NCBI RefSeq assembly: GCF_001298265.1
Contig: NZ_LGSZ01000022.1
Location: 186,001 to 250,000 of the forward strand
DNA: 64,000 nt
Source: Allobosea vaviloviae
GTDB taxonomy: Bacteria; Pseudomonadota; Alphaproteobacteria; Rhizobiales; Beijerinckiaceae
Reading direction: 5' to 3'
The position numbers were made by a program, and so were the translations under genes. Numbering within the stretch: the stretch's first letter is position 1; every line of letters begins with the position of its first letter. Below the pieces are notes generated by a model that worked only from the letters and a program-made list of their open reading frames with translations, was not told where the DNA came from and made no database searches. Positions 19,150 through 27,737 of the stretch are shown here, one piece after another.

Positions 19150-20820
19150 GTGTCCCGTTCTCAAGACCAGCTCGTTTTCGTTCCTCTCGGCGGCCTCGGC
19201 GAGATCGGCATGAATGCCGCTCTCTACGGCTTGGGGCCCGAGGGGCGGCGCAAATGGATCCTGGTCGATTGCGGCCTGTCCTTCGCCGGGCCGGAGGTGC
19301 CGGGCGTCGATATCGTCTTCCCCGATCTGCGCTACATCATCGAGGAACGCGCCAACCTTCTGGGCATCGTCATCACCCACGCCCATGAGGATCATATTGG
19401 CGCGCTCGCCGCGCTCTGGCCCTCCCTCCGCGCGCCGGTCTACTGCACGCAATTCGCAGCCGGGCTGTTGGCGACGCGTCGCCTCTCGGAGCCTGGCGCG
19501 CCCAAGGTGCCGATGCACATCATCGCGCAGGGCGGGAGCTTCAAGCTCGGTCCCTTCGACATCGAGTTCGTCCCCGTCGCCCACTCGATCCCCGAATCGA
19601 ACGCGCTCGCCATCCGCACGCCGGTTGGCCTCGTCATCCACACCGGCGACTGGAAGATCGACCCGACCCCCCAGGTCGGCCTGCCCACCGACGAGAAGCG
19701 CCTGCGCGAGCTCGGCGACGAGGGCGTGCTGGCGCTGATCTGCGACTCGACCAATGTCATGCGCGACGGCACCTCGCCGAGCGAGGCCGAGGTCGCCGCC
19801 AAGCTCAAGGAACTGGTGCATTCGGCTCCGGGCCGCGTCGCCGTGACCACCTTCGCCTCCAATGTCGCGCGCCTGCGCGCCGTGGCTGAAGCGGCGATGG
19901 CCGATCAGCGCGAGGTCGTCGTCGTCGGCCGCGCCATGGACCGCGTCATCGATGTCGCGCGCGAATGCGGCTATCTCGACGGCATTCCGGCCTTCCGCTC
20001 GGCCGACACCTATGGCTATCTGCCGCGCGACAAGGTCGTCTGCCTTTTGACCGGCAGCCAGGGCGAGCCGCGCGCCGCGCTGTCGCGCATCGCCTCCGAT
20101 GACCACCCGGAGATCACCCTGACGGCGGGCGACCGCGTGATCTTCTCCTCGCGCACCATCCCCGGCAACGAGAAGGCCGTCGGCGCGATCCAGAACGCGC
20201 TCGCCCGCGACAACATCGAGATCATCACCGACCGGACCCACCTCGTCCATGTATCCGGCCATCCCCGCCGCGAGGAGATGGCGAGGCTCTATGGCTGGCT
20301 GAAGCCGAAGATCGTCATCCCCGCCCATGGCGAAGACCTGCATCTCTCCGAGCACGCGATCTTCGCGCGCGGGCTGGGCGTCAAGACCGTGGTGCGTGCC
20401 GGCAATGGCGACGTCGTCGCGATCACGGCCGAGGGTGCCAGCAAGATCGACGAGGTCACGCATGGCCGGCTCTACCAGGACGGCAACCTGCTGGTGAACG
20501 CGCTCGAGAAGACGATCGCCGAACGCCGTCGCCTGTCCTTCGTCGGCATGATCTCGGTCGCCGTCGCGATCGACGAGAAGGGCGGGCTCGCCGGTGATCC
20601 CGAGATCGCGGTGCTGGGCCTGCCGCCCTATACGCGCGACGGCACGGGCTTCGACGAATATGTCGCCGAGGCCGTCTCGGAACTGATCGACGGCATCCCC
20701 AAGGCGCGCCGGCGCGACCCGGAGGCGCTGCGCAACGCGCTGGAGCGTGGCCTGCGCAGCGCCGTCAACGAGGAGTGGGGCAAGAAGCCGCTGGTGCACG
20801 CACTGGTCATCGAGGTGTAG
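19150..20820 (+). CDS. rnj: Ribonuclease J
   Basis: A 556-residue metallo-beta-lactamase/beta-CASP nuclease that processes and degrades RNA by endonuclease and 5'-3' exonuclease action. The metal motif THAHEDHIGAL is at about residues 76-86 and further ligands follow in IHTGDWKID. The beta-CASP part includes CLLTGSQGEPRAALSR and HVSGHPRREEMARL. The GTG at 19150 follows AGGATTG and yields the usual start SRSQDQLVFVPLGGLGEIG; longer frames upstream are discarded. Confidence 0.94.
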   Translation: MSRSQDQLVFVPLGGLGEIGMNAALYGLGPEGRRKWILVDCGLSFAGPEVPGVDIVFPDLRYIIEERANLLGIVITHAHEDHIGALAALWPSLRAPVYCTQFAAGLLATRRLSEPGAPKVPMHIIAQGGSFKLGPFDIEFVPVAHSIPESNALAIRTPVGLVIHTGDWKIDPTPQVGLPTDEKRLRELGDEGVLALICDSTNVMRDGTSPSEAEVAAKLKELVHSAPGRVAVTTFASNVARLRAVAEAAMADQREVVVVGRAMDRVIDVARECGYLDGIPAFRSADTYGYLPRDKVVCLLTGSQGEPRAALSRIASDDHPEITLTAGDRVIFSSRTIPGNEKAVGAIQNALARDNIEIITDRTHLVHVSGHPRREEMARLYGWLKPKIVIPAHGEDLHLSEHAIFARGLGVKTVVRAGNGDVVAITAEGASKIDEVTHGRLYQDGNLLVNALEKTIAERRRLSFVGMISVAVAIDEKGGLAGDPEIAVLGLPPYTRDGTGFDEYVAEAVSELIDGIPKARRRDPEALRNALERGLRSAVNEEWGKKPLVHALVIEV

Positions 20821-20910
20821 CGAGTGGCGAACAGCGAGTGGCGAATGGTAAGAAGGCTGAAGCCATCCGTTCCGTCATCCATTCGCCAGTCACTTTTCGC
20901 CACTCGCCCA
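20819..20910. repeat. Heptamer-based inverted repeat (copy 2)
   Basis: Directly after the rnj stop, CGAGTGGCGAACAGCGAGTG is followed by CGAATGG units and, about 50 bases later, the complementary arm (ATTCGCC...TTCGCCACTCGCC). It is built from the same 7-base units as the element at 12084-12142. It ends 11 bases before the epimerase ATG and could form a hairpin in the mRNA. Confidence 0.75.
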
Positions 20911-20921
20911 GCGGAGCTGTC

Positions 20922-21326
20922 ATGATCGGACGCCTCAACCATGTCGCCATCGCCGTGAAGGATCTCGCGGCTGCGACCGCGCTTTATCGCGACACGCTGG
21001 GCGCTCACGTCTCGCAGCCCTTGCCGCAGCCCGAGCATGGCGTCACCGTCGTCTTCGTCGAACTGCCCAACACCAAGGTCGAGCTGCTGGAGCCGCTGGG
21101 CGCCGACTCGCCGGTGGGCAAGTTCATCGAGCGCAATCCTGACGGCGGTATCCACCACATCTGCTACGAGGTCGACGATATCATCGCCGCCCGCGACCGC
21201 CTGAAAGCGACGGGTGCCCGCGTTCTCGGCACCGGCGAGCCGCGCATCGGCGCCCATGGCAAGCCGGTCATCTTCCTGCATCCGAAGGATTTCACCGGCA
21301 CGCTGGTCGAACTCGAGCAGGCCTGA
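20922..21326 (+). CDS. mce: Methylmalonyl-CoA epimerase
   Basis: A 134-residue vicinal-oxygen-chelate fold protein that interconverts (R)- and (S)-methylmalonyl-CoA in propionyl-CoA breakdown. Metal ligands are recognisable: His7 in LNHVAIAVKDL, HHICYEVDD in the second module, and the C-terminal Glu in TLVELEQA. Length matches the family. The ATG at 20922 follows GCGGAGCTGTC. The position after rnj is typical of Hyphomicrobiales. Confidence 0.92.
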   Translation: MIGRLNHVAIAVKDLAAATALYRDTLGAHVSQPLPQPEHGVTVVFVELPNTKVELLEPLGADSPVGKFIERNPDGGIHHICYEVDDIIAARDRLKATGARVLGTGEPRIGAHGKPVIFLHPKDFTGTLVELEQA

Positions 21327-21327
21327 C

Positions 21328-21744
21328 GTGACGGATGTCTCCCCGATAAGCTTCTTCGGCGAGCCGGAGCCGGGCTCGCCCCGTCCCTTCAGCGCCGCGA
21401 CACGCGCCGCCGGGCTCGTCTTCGTGTCCGGTCACTCCGCCCCGCATGATCCCGCGCGCGGCATCCACCGTGGCGAGACGCCGGCCGACGAGGTCCGCAA
21501 TGCCTTGGCGCATATCTCCGGAATTCTCGCAGGGGCGGGCAGCTCTCTGGATCGCGTCGTCCAGATGACGATGCTGATCACCGACCCGGCCGACTACGCC
21601 GCCTGCAACGCCGAATATGTAAGGCACTTCCCGGGTGGTTTGCCGGCCCGGCACACCGCGCGCTTCGGCGTGCCGACGCAGGCGCGGGTGGCATTCTCAT
21701 GCATCGCGCTCGCCGGCGATGCGGGGCAGGATCGCCAGCGATGA
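21328..21744 (+). CDS. RidA/YjgF-family protein
   Basis: A 138-residue RidA superfamily member. GLVFVSGHSAPHDP, DEVRNALAHISGILAGAGSS, DRVVQMTMLITDPADYAACN and RHTARFGVP are the family blocks. RidA enzymes hydrolyse reactive enamine/imine intermediates; the active-site arginine of RidA is usually in a C-R-x-A context, which is not clear here, so substrate and activity are uncertain. It starts at a GTG two bases after the epimerase stop region, and its TGA overlaps the ATG of the DUF1467 gene. Confidence 0.82.
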   Translation: MTDVSPISFFGEPEPGSPRPFSAATRAAGLVFVSGHSAPHDPARGIHRGETPADEVRNALAHISGILAGAGSSLDRVVQMTMLITDPADYAACNAEYVRHFPGGLPARHTARFGVPTQARVAFSCIALAGDAGQDRQR

Positions 21745-21971
21745 CCATCGCCAGCGCACTCGCCGTCTATTTCGTGATCTGGTGGACGGTGCTCTTCGCC
21801 GTACTGCCCTTCGGGGTCCGCAGCCAGGCGGACGCCGGAGAGGTCACGCAAGGGACTGAGCCCGGAGCGCCCGCAATGCCGGGCCTGCTGCGCAAGGCTG
21901 CGATCACCTCGGTCATCGCGGCGATCGTCTTCGGTATCGTCTGGTATGTCTGGGCGAATTTCGATTTGTAG
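21741..21971 (+). CDS. DUF1467 small membrane protein
   Basis: Seventy-six residues with two transmembrane helices (about 5-24, ALAVYFVIWWTVLFAVLPFG, and 52-72, AAITSVIAAIVFGIVWYVWA) joined by a polar loop containing the family's GVRSQADAGEV and GTEPGAP. Function unknown. The family is almost restricted to alphaproteobacteria and normally lies between the epimerase gene and proS. It overlaps the RidA-like gene by four bases. Confidence 0.85.
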   Translation: MTIASALAVYFVIWWTVLFAVLPFGVRSQADAGEVTQGTEPGAPAMPGLLRKAAITSVIAAIVFGIVWYVWANFDL

Positions 21972-22056
21972 GACAGGCGAGGCGGCTGTTGCCCGGTCCG
22001 GCCGGCGGCAGCGAGGCAGCCCGGCAGAGACTCAATCCGGACAGCAGACAAAGAAA

Positions 22057-22080
22057 AAGGCAAGGCCGATGCCTTGCCTT
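22057..22080. terminator. Hairpin, possible bidirectional terminator
   Basis: AAGGCAAGGC and its exact complement are separated by CGAT. Read on the plus strand, the tail (CTCTAGTCTGTTTTT) has a delayed T-run; read on the minus strand it is followed at once by TTTCTTTG, a better tail. It would end the nuo-to-DUF1467 transcript, or a minus-strand transcript from the gap. Confidence 0.55.
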
Positions 22081-22221
22081 CTCTAGTCTGTTTTTACCGC
22101 AGTAACGGCGCGCGTCTGTTTGCGTGCGACTCGTATACTAGGCGGGCGTTTGTCCTCCCGAGACCTGGTCCGCGGCGCTTCGATTAACAAAGCGTGTCCA
22201 GCGAGAGTTTGATAACCGATC

Positions 22222-22237
22222 ATGACAGCGCTGTCAT
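22222..22237. promoter_or_regulatory. Perfect 16-bp palindrome, candidate operator
   Basis: ATGACAGCGCTGTCAT reads the same on both strands. It lies 168 bases upstream of the cyclophilin start, next to an AT-rich patch. The regulator is unknown; the form fits a dimeric helix-turn-helix protein. Confidence 0.45.
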
Positions 22238-22282
22238 CACTTTAGGCATGGCTAGCCCGATATTTTTGCAAATTTATTCTCC

Positions 22283-22303
22283 GTTGCACTTGTGCAGTGC
22301 AAC
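22283..22303. promoter_or_regulatory. Inverted repeat, candidate operator
   Basis: GTTGCACT and AGTGCAAC, exact complements, are separated by TGTGC. The dyad lies about 100 bases before the cyclophilin start and just after the AT-rich patch, a place where a repressor or activator could act. No regulator is assigned. Confidence 0.4.
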
Positions 22304-22404
22304 ATCATGCGATTCGACGGCCTATCGCGCCTTGTTCCGGCCAAAGGATGCCGCTACCACGCGCCGGGATAGGATTTCCCGCCGGATCGTCGGCGGAGAT
22401 GGAG

Positions 22405-22965
22405 ATGACAATGCTGCGCACCTCGCTCGCTACCCTTGCCGTCCTGGCCTCGCTCGGACTCGCCCAGATGCCCGCACAGGCCCAGGCGCCGGACCCGAAC
22501 AACACGCTGATCCTGGAAACCAAGGACGGGCCGGTGACGATCCGGTTGCGGCCCGATCTCGCGCCCAAGCATGTCGAGCAGATCAAGGCGCTGACCAAGC
22601 GCGGCTTCTATGATGGCATCGTCTTCCATCGCGTCATCGACGGCTTCATGGCCCAGACCGGCGACCCGACCGGCACCGGTACCGGCGGCTCGGACCTGCC
22701 CAACATCAAGGCCGAGTTCACTCCGACGCCCTACAAGGTCGGCTCGGTCGGCATGGCGCGCTCGCAATCGCCCGATTCCGGCAACTCGCAGTTCTTCATC
22801 TGCTATGAGGGCTGCGGCTCGCTGACCGGCCAGTACACGCTCTTCGGCGAGGTCGTGTCGGGCATGGATGCCGTGCGCAAGATCAAGAAGGGCGCCGCCG
22901 GCAGCGGCCAGGTCTCGGGCCCCGACAAGATCGTCCGCATGCGCCTGCAGGCCGACGCCAAGTAA
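22405..22965 (+). CDS. Periplasmic peptidyl-prolyl cis-trans isomerase (cyclophilin type)
   Basis: A 186-residue cyclophilin with a Sec signal peptide (MTMLRTSLATLAVLASLGLA, cleavage after AQAQA). Core motifs GFYDGIVFHRVIDGFMAQ, NSQFFICYEG and TLFGEVVSGMDAV are intact, including the catalytic Arg of FHRV. It should isomerise X-Pro bonds of exported proteins. Three in-frame ATGs (22399, 22405, 22411) are possible; 22405 has GGCGGAG at six bases. It is a paralogue of the cytoplasmic gene at 23661. Confidence 0.92.
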   Translation: MTMLRTSLATLAVLASLGLAQMPAQAQAPDPNNTLILETKDGPVTIRLRPDLAPKHVEQIKALTKRGFYDGIVFHRVIDGFMAQTGDPTGTGTGGSDLPNIKAEFTPTPYKVGSVGMARSQSPDSGNSQFFICYEGCGSLTGQYTLFGEVVSGMDAVRKIKKGAAGSGQVSGPDKIVRMRLQADAK

Positions 22966-22995
22966 GGTCTCGGCCGCGCGAGGCAGGGCCGGGTC

Positions 22996-23661
22996 ATGCG
23001 GGCATTGGCGCTTTCGATCATGCTGACCCTGCTCCTTTGCAGCGGCGTGCGGGTCGATGCGCAAGGCACGACCGATTTCGGCCTGCCGCCGGCTTCGGGC
23101 TCTCAGAACCCTGTCCTGCCGCCGCCGTCGGGTTCGCAGAACCCGGTGCTGCCGCCGCCTTCGGGGCAGCGCTATCTGCCGGGTGTCGGTGGGCGCTTTG
23201 GCGGCAGCGACCTTCCCGGCAGCGGAGACCGCCGGCTCCTGCCGCCGCCCCGTTCGGGCAGTGGCGAGATCGGCGTCATCGGCACGATCGGTCCCGCGAC
23301 CAAGGCCTTCGATGGTGAGGCGCTCGACACGCTGGCGGATATCGCGCCAGCGTTGCGACGCTGCTGGACTCCGCCCGCGAGCGACGTAACCGACGCGATG
23401 GCGACCGTCAGGTTCAGCCTGCGGCGCGACGGCTCGCTCTTCGGCCAGCCCCGGGTGACTTGGGAAACCAGGCAAACGGCCCCCGATCTGCGCCGACGCT
23501 TCTCCGACTCGGTCGCTGCCGCCGTTCGCAATTGCACACCTATGAGGTTGTCCCAGCCGCTCGGAGCGGCTATCGCGGGGCGACCTTTGTCCATTCGCTT
23601 CCACGGCCGCGCGCCGACCCCAGAAGGGCGCCCCGCGCCAAACCCAGAAAGGCCGATCTGA
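22996..23661 (+). CDS. Secreted Pro-rich protein with TonB-C/TolA-like domain
   Basis: A protein of 221 residues. A signal peptide (about 1-22, cleavage near VDAQG) is followed by a Pro-rich segment with GSQNPVLPPPS twice. The C-terminal half (about 115-205; CWTPP, VRFSLRRDGSLFGQPRV, AAAVRNCTPMRL, RPLSIRFHG) has the look of the TonB-C/TolA-C fold common in rhizobial periplasmic proteins, including the paired cysteines. No TonB box or membrane anchor is visible, so a transporter role is not supported. Its TGA overlaps the ATG of the next cyclophilin gene. Confidence 0.7.
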   Translation: MRALALSIMLTLLLCSGVRVDAQGTTDFGLPPASGSQNPVLPPPSGSQNPVLPPPSGQRYLPGVGGRFGGSDLPGSGDRRLLPPPRSGSGEIGVIGTIGPATKAFDGEALDTLADIAPALRRCWTPPASDVTDAMATVRFSLRRDGSLFGQPRVTWETRQTAPDLRRRFSDSVAAAVRNCTPMRLSQPLGAAIAGRPLSIRFHGRAPTPEGRPAPNPERPI

Positions 23662-24131
23662 TGTCGCTCGATCCCGAGAACACCCTCGTCATGGAAACCA
23701 CCAAGGGCAAGGTGGTGATCAAGCTACGCCCCGATCTCGCGCCGAACCATGTCGAGCGCCTCAAGCTGCTCGCCCGCGAGGGCTTCTATGACGGCATCGT
23801 CTTCCACCGCGTCATCGATGGCTTCATGGCCCAGGTCGGCTGCCCGCATGGCACCGGCACGGGTGGCTCGAAGCATCCCGATCTCGCCCAGGAATTCAAC
23901 GCCGAGCCGCATGTCCGCGGCGTCTGCTCGATGGCCCGCTCGCAGAACCCGAACTCGGCCAACAGCCAGTTCTTCATCGTCTTCGAGGATGCCCGCTTCC
24001 TCGACAAGCAGTACACCGCCTGGGGCAATGTCGTCGAAGGCATGGAGGTGGTCGACACGATCAAGCGCGGCGAACCCGTGCGCGATCCCGACTCGATCGT
24101 CTCGATGAAGGTGATGGCCGACGTCGCCTGA
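23661..24131 (+). CDS. ppiB: Cytoplasmic peptidyl-prolyl cis-trans isomerase (cyclophilin type)
   Basis: A 156-residue cyclophilin without signal peptide. GFYDGIVFHRVIDGFMAQ, GTGGSKHPDLAQEFN, MARSQNPNSANSQFFIVFED and AWGNVVEGMEVVD match the PpiB type. The ATG shares a base with the upstream stop. The gene pair cyclophilin-cyclophilin-queA is typical of the order. Confidence 0.92.
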   Translation: MSLDPENTLVMETTKGKVVIKLRPDLAPNHVERLKLLAREGFYDGIVFHRVIDGFMAQVGCPHGTGTGGSKHPDLAQEFNAEPHVRGVCSMARSQNPNSANSQFFIVFEDARFLDKQYTAWGNVVEGMEVVDTIKRGEPVRDPDSIVSMKVMADVA

Positions 24132-24156
24132 GCGACGTCGGGCGGCCTGATTGCAG

Positions 24157-25254
24157 ATGAACATCGGGCTCTTCGACTTCGACCTCCCAGAAGACCGCAT
24201 CGCGCTGAGGCCAGCCAGCCCGCGCGATGCGGCGCGTCTGCTCGTCGTCAACCCGGCGGCGAGCGAGCCCCTGCAGGATCGCGGCATCCGCGACCTCGTC
24301 GCGCTGCTGCGGCCCGGCGATGCACTCGTCCTCAACGACACCCGCGTGATCCCCTCGCGGCTGCGTGGACGGCGCCGGCGCGGCGATTCCGTCGCCCGCG
24401 TCGAGATCATGTTGCACAAACGCGAGGGGGCCGACCGCTGGCGCGCCTTCGCCCGTCCGGCCAAGAAGCTGGCGCTGGGCGAGACCATTGCCTTCGGCGA
24501 CGAGTCCGAGGGCAGCGCCTGCGAGCTCGGCCGGCTTCAGGCCGAGATCGTTGGGAAGGGTGAGGCCGGCGAGGTCGAGCTGCGCTTCACGCTGGCCGGC
24601 AGCCAACTCGATGAAGCCATTGCCCGCCTGGGCGAATTGCCCCTGCCGCCCTATATCGCCGGCAAGCGCCCGACCGACCACGCGGACGCCAGCGACTACC
24701 AGACCATGCACGCCCGCGAGGACGGTGCGGTCGCGGCGCCAACCGCCGGATTGCATTTCACGCCGGACCTTGTCGCCGCGCTGGAAGCGCATGGCGTCTC
24801 GCGCCATTTCGTCACGCTGCATGTCGGCGCCGGCACCTTCCTGCCGGTCAAGGCCGACGACACCGATGACCACCGCATGCATGCCGAATGGGGCAGCGTA
24901 TCGGCGCAGACGGCGGCTGCGCTGAATGCCGTCAGGCAGAATGGTGGGCGCATCGTCGCTGTCGGCACGACGTCGCTGCGCCTGCTCGAAAGCGCGACGG
25001 GCGAGGATGGCGTGATCGCACCCTTCTCGGGAGACACCGCGATCTTCATCACGCCGGGCTATCGTTTTCGTGCGGTGGACCTTTTGCTGACGAATTTTCA
25101 CCTGCCGCGCTCGACGCTGTTCATGCTGGTCTCGGCCTTTTGCGGTCTCGAGCTGATGCAACGCGCCTACGCGCATGCCATCGCCGGGGGATATCGCTTC
25201 TACTCCTATGGCGATGGCAGCCTTCTGCATCGAGTTTCTCAGCCCTCATCCTGA
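24157..25254 (+). CDS. queA: S-adenosylmethionine:tRNA ribosyltransferase-isomerase
   Basis: A 365-residue enzyme that makes epoxyqueuosine in tRNA. Motifs include [68 protein letters not shown] and [17 protein letters not shown]. The ATG at 24157 is preferred over an in-frame TTG six bases upstream. The last few codons (QPSS) and the stop lie inside a palindromic repeat that starts at 25243, so the native C-terminus may have been replaced. tgt, the usual downstream neighbour, is missing here. Confidence 0.94.
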   Translation: MNIGLFDFDLPEDRIALRPASPRDAARLLVVNPAASEPLQDRGIRDLVALLRPGDALVLNDTRVIPSRLRGRRRRGDSVARVEIMLHKREGADRWRAFARPAKKLALGETIAFGDESEGSACELGRLQAEIVGKGEAGEVELRFTLAGSQLDEAIARLGELPLPPYIAGKRPTDHADASDYQTMHAREDGAVAAPTAGLHFTPDLVAALEAHGVSRHFVTLHVGAGTFLPVKADDTDDHRMHAEWGSVSAQTAAALNAVRQNGGRIVAVGTTSLRLLESATGEDGVIAPFSGDTAIFITPGYRFRAVDLLLTNFHLPRSTLFMLVSAFCGLELMQRAYAHAIAGGYRFYSYGDGSLLHRVSQPSS

Positions 25255-25356
25255 GGAGCGCTCCGCAGGAGCGCGTCTCGAAGGATGCTTTAGCGATCTC
25301 GGGAGCCTCCTGAAGGATCCTTCGAGACGCCGCTTCGCGGCTCCTCAGGATGAGGG
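25243..25356. repeat. Palindromic intergenic element, type D
   Basis: A 114-base inverted repeat: CCCTCATCCTGAGGAGC at the left end and GCTCCTCAGGATGAGGG at the right, with inner arms GCGTCTCGAAGGATGC and GGATCCTTCGAGACGC. The left end covers the queA stop codon. This class of long hairpin is common in Hyphomicrobiales genomes and may act as terminator or mRNA stabiliser. Confidence 0.85.
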
Positions 25357-25437
25357 CACGGCAAATATCGTGTTCCGGCTCGCCATCGCCCGGCGAAAAT
25401 GCTACCCGGCACCACCACACAGGAACTCCAAACGACC

Positions 25438-26103
25438 ATGGCCGATATTTTCCGCGAAATCGACGAGGAGGTGCGCCGCGACAAGGCGGCAGCGCTCTGG
25501 AGCAAATACGGCGTTGTCTTCGTCGGGCTCGCGGTTGCAGCCGTCCTGGCCGTGGCCGGCTGGCAGTTCTGGCTCTATCGCGAGCAGCAGGCCTCGCAGA
25601 TCGTCGGCGCCAAGCTGGAGGCGGCGCTGAAGGCCTCGCGCGACGGCAACGGCTCGGAAGCCGAGACGATCCTGGGCGAGCTTGCCGCGAGCAGCACGCC
25701 CGCCGGCTATCGCCAGATCGCGCGCTTCCGCCTCGCCGCCGAGACCGCCAAGCGCGATGCGGCTGCCGGAGCGACCGCCTTCGACGCGCTCGCCAATGAC
25801 GGCTCGCTGACGCAGCTCTATCGCGACCTGGCCCGCCTGCGCGCCGGCATGCTGCGTGTCGATCTCGTGCCCTATGCCGAGCTTCGGCAGGCGCTGGAGC
25901 CGCTGGCGACGCCGCAGGGCATCTGGCGCCATTCGGCCCGCGAATTCCTCGGCATCGCCGCGCTCAAGGCCAATCTCTTCGAGGATGCCGGCCGCTGGTT
26001 CGACGCCATCGTCACCGACCCGCAATCGCCCGCCGTGCTGCGCCAGCGCACGGAACTCTATTTGGCGCTGGTCCGCGGCGGTCCTGTCGAGACCAAGAAC
26101 TGA
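25438..26103 (+). CDS. TPR-like single-pass membrane protein (YfgM-like)
   Basis: A protein of 221 residues. A short cytoplasmic N-terminus (MADIFREIDEEVRRDKAAAL) precedes one transmembrane helix (about 24-46) and a helical tetratricopeptide-like domain (TPR_21 type) of 170 residues, with Ala-rich helix pairs. In E. coli YfgM partners SecYEG and periplasmic chaperones, and it also lies just upstream of der (with bamB between), so the context fits. bamB was not found here. Confidence 0.83.
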   Translation: MADIFREIDEEVRRDKAAALWSKYGVVFVGLAVAAVLAVAGWQFWLYREQQASQIVGAKLEAALKASRDGNGSEAETILGELAASSTPAGYRQIARFRLAAETAKRDAAAGATAFDALANDGSLTQLYRDLARLRAGMLRVDLVPYAELRQALEPLATPQGIWRHSAREFLGIAALKANLFEDAGRWFDAIVTDPQSPAVLRQRTELYLALVRGGPVETKN

Positions 26104-26121
26104 GTAAGACACGAACAGACG

Positions 26122-26234
26122 CCGTCATCCCGGGCGACCGCAGTGAGACCCGGGATCCATGTCTGAGACTTGCCATGCTGCGCTCCGGCATGGATTCCGG
26201 ATCGGCGCCGCTTCGCGGCTTGTCCGGAATGACC
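26122..26234. repeat. Palindromic intergenic element, type C (copy 1)
   Basis: A 113-base imperfect inverted repeat: CCGTCATCCCGGG at the left and GTCCGGAATGACC at the right, with inner arms GGGATCCATG and CATGGATTCCGG. Related elements are at 28584-28698 and 32482-32615. It separates the TPR gene from der. Confidence 0.82.
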
Positions 26235-26307
26235 GCACGTTTTTTATCGGTTGCGAAGGATCAACGTCGTTGAGCCGCGCAGGCGAAACAGGATTATCTG
26301 AACTGCC

Positions 26308-27729
26308 ATGACCGCCACCGTCGCCATCATCGGCCGCCCCAATGTCGGCAAGTCGACGCTGTTCAACCGGCTTGTCGGCAAGAAGCTCGCGCTGGTCGAC
26401 GACCTGCCCGGCGTGACCCGCGACCGGCGCGAGGGCGAGGCCTCGCTCGGCCATCTGCGCTTCAACATCGTCGACACCGCCGGGCTTGAAGAGGCCGATC
26501 CGGGCTCGCTCGCTGGCCGCATGCGCGCGCAGACGCAGACCGCCATCGATCAGGCCGACGTCATCCTGTTCATGATCGATGCCAGGCTCGGCCTGACGCC
26601 GATGGATCAACCCTTCGCCGATCTCGTCCGCAAGTCAGGCAAGCCCGTCATCCTGCTCGCCAACAAGGCCGAGGGGAGGAAGGGCCTTGACGGCATCTTC
26701 GAATCCTATGCGCTGGGCCTCGGCGACCCCGTTCCGTTCTCCGCCGAGCATGGCGAGGGCACGTCAGACCTGCTCGAGGCGCTCGCGCCTTATGTCGATG
26801 TCGAGCCGGAGGAAGAAGAGCCCTTCGACGAGAGCTATGGCGACAAGAAATGGGTCGAAGCGCCCGCCGTCTTCGTCGACGAGGAGGCGGAGTACAACGA
26901 CCCCAACAAGCCGTTGCGCGTCACCATCATCGGCCGCCCCAATGCGGGCAAGTCGACGCTGGTCAACCGCATGATCGGCGAGGAGCGCCTGCTGACCGGC
27001 CCGGAGGCCGGCATTACGCGCGACACCATTTCGGTCGACTATGAGTGGCGCGGCCGGCCGGTGAAGCTCTTCGACACGGCGGGCATGCGCAAGCGCGCCC
27101 GAATTGAGGAAAAGCTCGAGAAGATGTCGGTGCAGGATGCGTTGCGCGCCATCCGCTTCGCCGAGGTCGTCGTCGTGCTGCTGGACGCCACCATCCCCTT
27201 CGAGAAGCAGGACCTGACGCTGGTCGATTTCACCGAGCGCGAGGGCCGCACCGTCGTCATCGGCCTGAACAAATGGGATCTCGTCGCCGACAAGAACGGA
27301 CTGCTCGCCGAACTCAAGGAAAAGGCGACGCATCTGCTCGCCCAAGTGCGCGGCGTGCCGATCGTACCGCTGTCGGGGCTGGCGGGCGAGGGCATCGACC
27401 GGCTGATGCAGGCGGTGTTTGCGAGCTACGATGTCTGGAACCGCCGCATTTCGACCGCGAAGATCAACCGCTGGCTCGAAGGCGTGCTCTCGGCCCATCC
27501 GCCGCCAGCCGTCGCCGGCCGGCGCATCAAGATCCGCTACATGACGCAGGCCAAGGCCCGCCCGCCGACGTTTGCCCTGTTCGGCAACCAGCTCGACCAT
27601 CTGCCGGTGTCCTACACCCGCTATCTGGTCAACAATCTGCGCGAGGCCTTCGAACTGCCGGGAACGCCGATCCGCCTGCACACACGCGGCGGCGAGAACC
27701 CCTTCGACAAGAACAAGCGAGCGGGGTAG
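26308..27729 (+). CDS. der: GTPase Der (EngA), ribosome assembly
   Basis: A 473-residue tandem GTPase needed for 50S subunit maturation. The first G domain has GRPNVGKST (residues 9-17), [17 protein letters not shown] and NKAE; the second has GRPNAGKST (about 209-217), [11 protein letters not shown] and NKWD. The KH-like domain occupies the last 85 residues ([35 protein letters not shown]). A type B palindrome follows and may end its transcript against the convergent SDR gene. Confidence 0.96.
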   Translation: MTATVAIIGRPNVGKSTLFNRLVGKKLALVDDLPGVTRDRREGEASLGHLRFNIVDTAGLEEADPGSLAGRMRAQTQTAIDQADVILFMIDARLGLTPMDQPFADLVRKSGKPVILLANKAEGRKGLDGIFESYALGLGDPVPFSAEHGEGTSDLLEALAPYVDVEPEEEEPFDESYGDKKWVEAPAVFVDEEAEYNDPNKPLRVTIIGRPNAGKSTLVNRMIGEERLLTGPEAGITRDTISVDYEWRGRPVKLFDTAGMRKRARIEEKLEKMSVQDALRAIRFAEVVVVLLDATIPFEKQDLTLVDFTEREGRTVVIGLNKWDLVADKNGLLAELKEKATHLLAQVRGVPIVPLSGLAGEGIDRLMQAVFASYDVWNRRISTAKINRWLEGVLSAHPPPAVAGRRIKIRYMTQAKARPPTFALFGNQLDHLPVSYTRYLVNNLREAFELPGTPIRLHTRGGENPFDKNKRAG

Positions 27730-27737
27730 GGCGGAGC

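Larger units (their letters stand above)
21972..22404. other. 433-base intergenic region with dyads, DUF1467 to cyclophilin
   Basis: No gene recognised. Contents in order: a GC-rich start; a 10-bp perfect hairpin at 22057-22080; a TATACT-like hexamer at 22134; a 16-base perfect palindrome at 22222-22237; an AT-rich patch (22255-22282); a second dyad at 22283-22303. The AT-rich part probably holds the promoter of the cyclophilin gene. I looked for SRP RNA, 6S RNA or tRNA and saw no convincing match. Confidence 0.6.

Noticed and set aside
22081-22260. Possible SRP RNA or tmRNA piece in the long gap
   Set aside because: Only short resemblances (for example GTCCTCCCG); the conserved SRP loop and tmRNA acceptor features were not seen.
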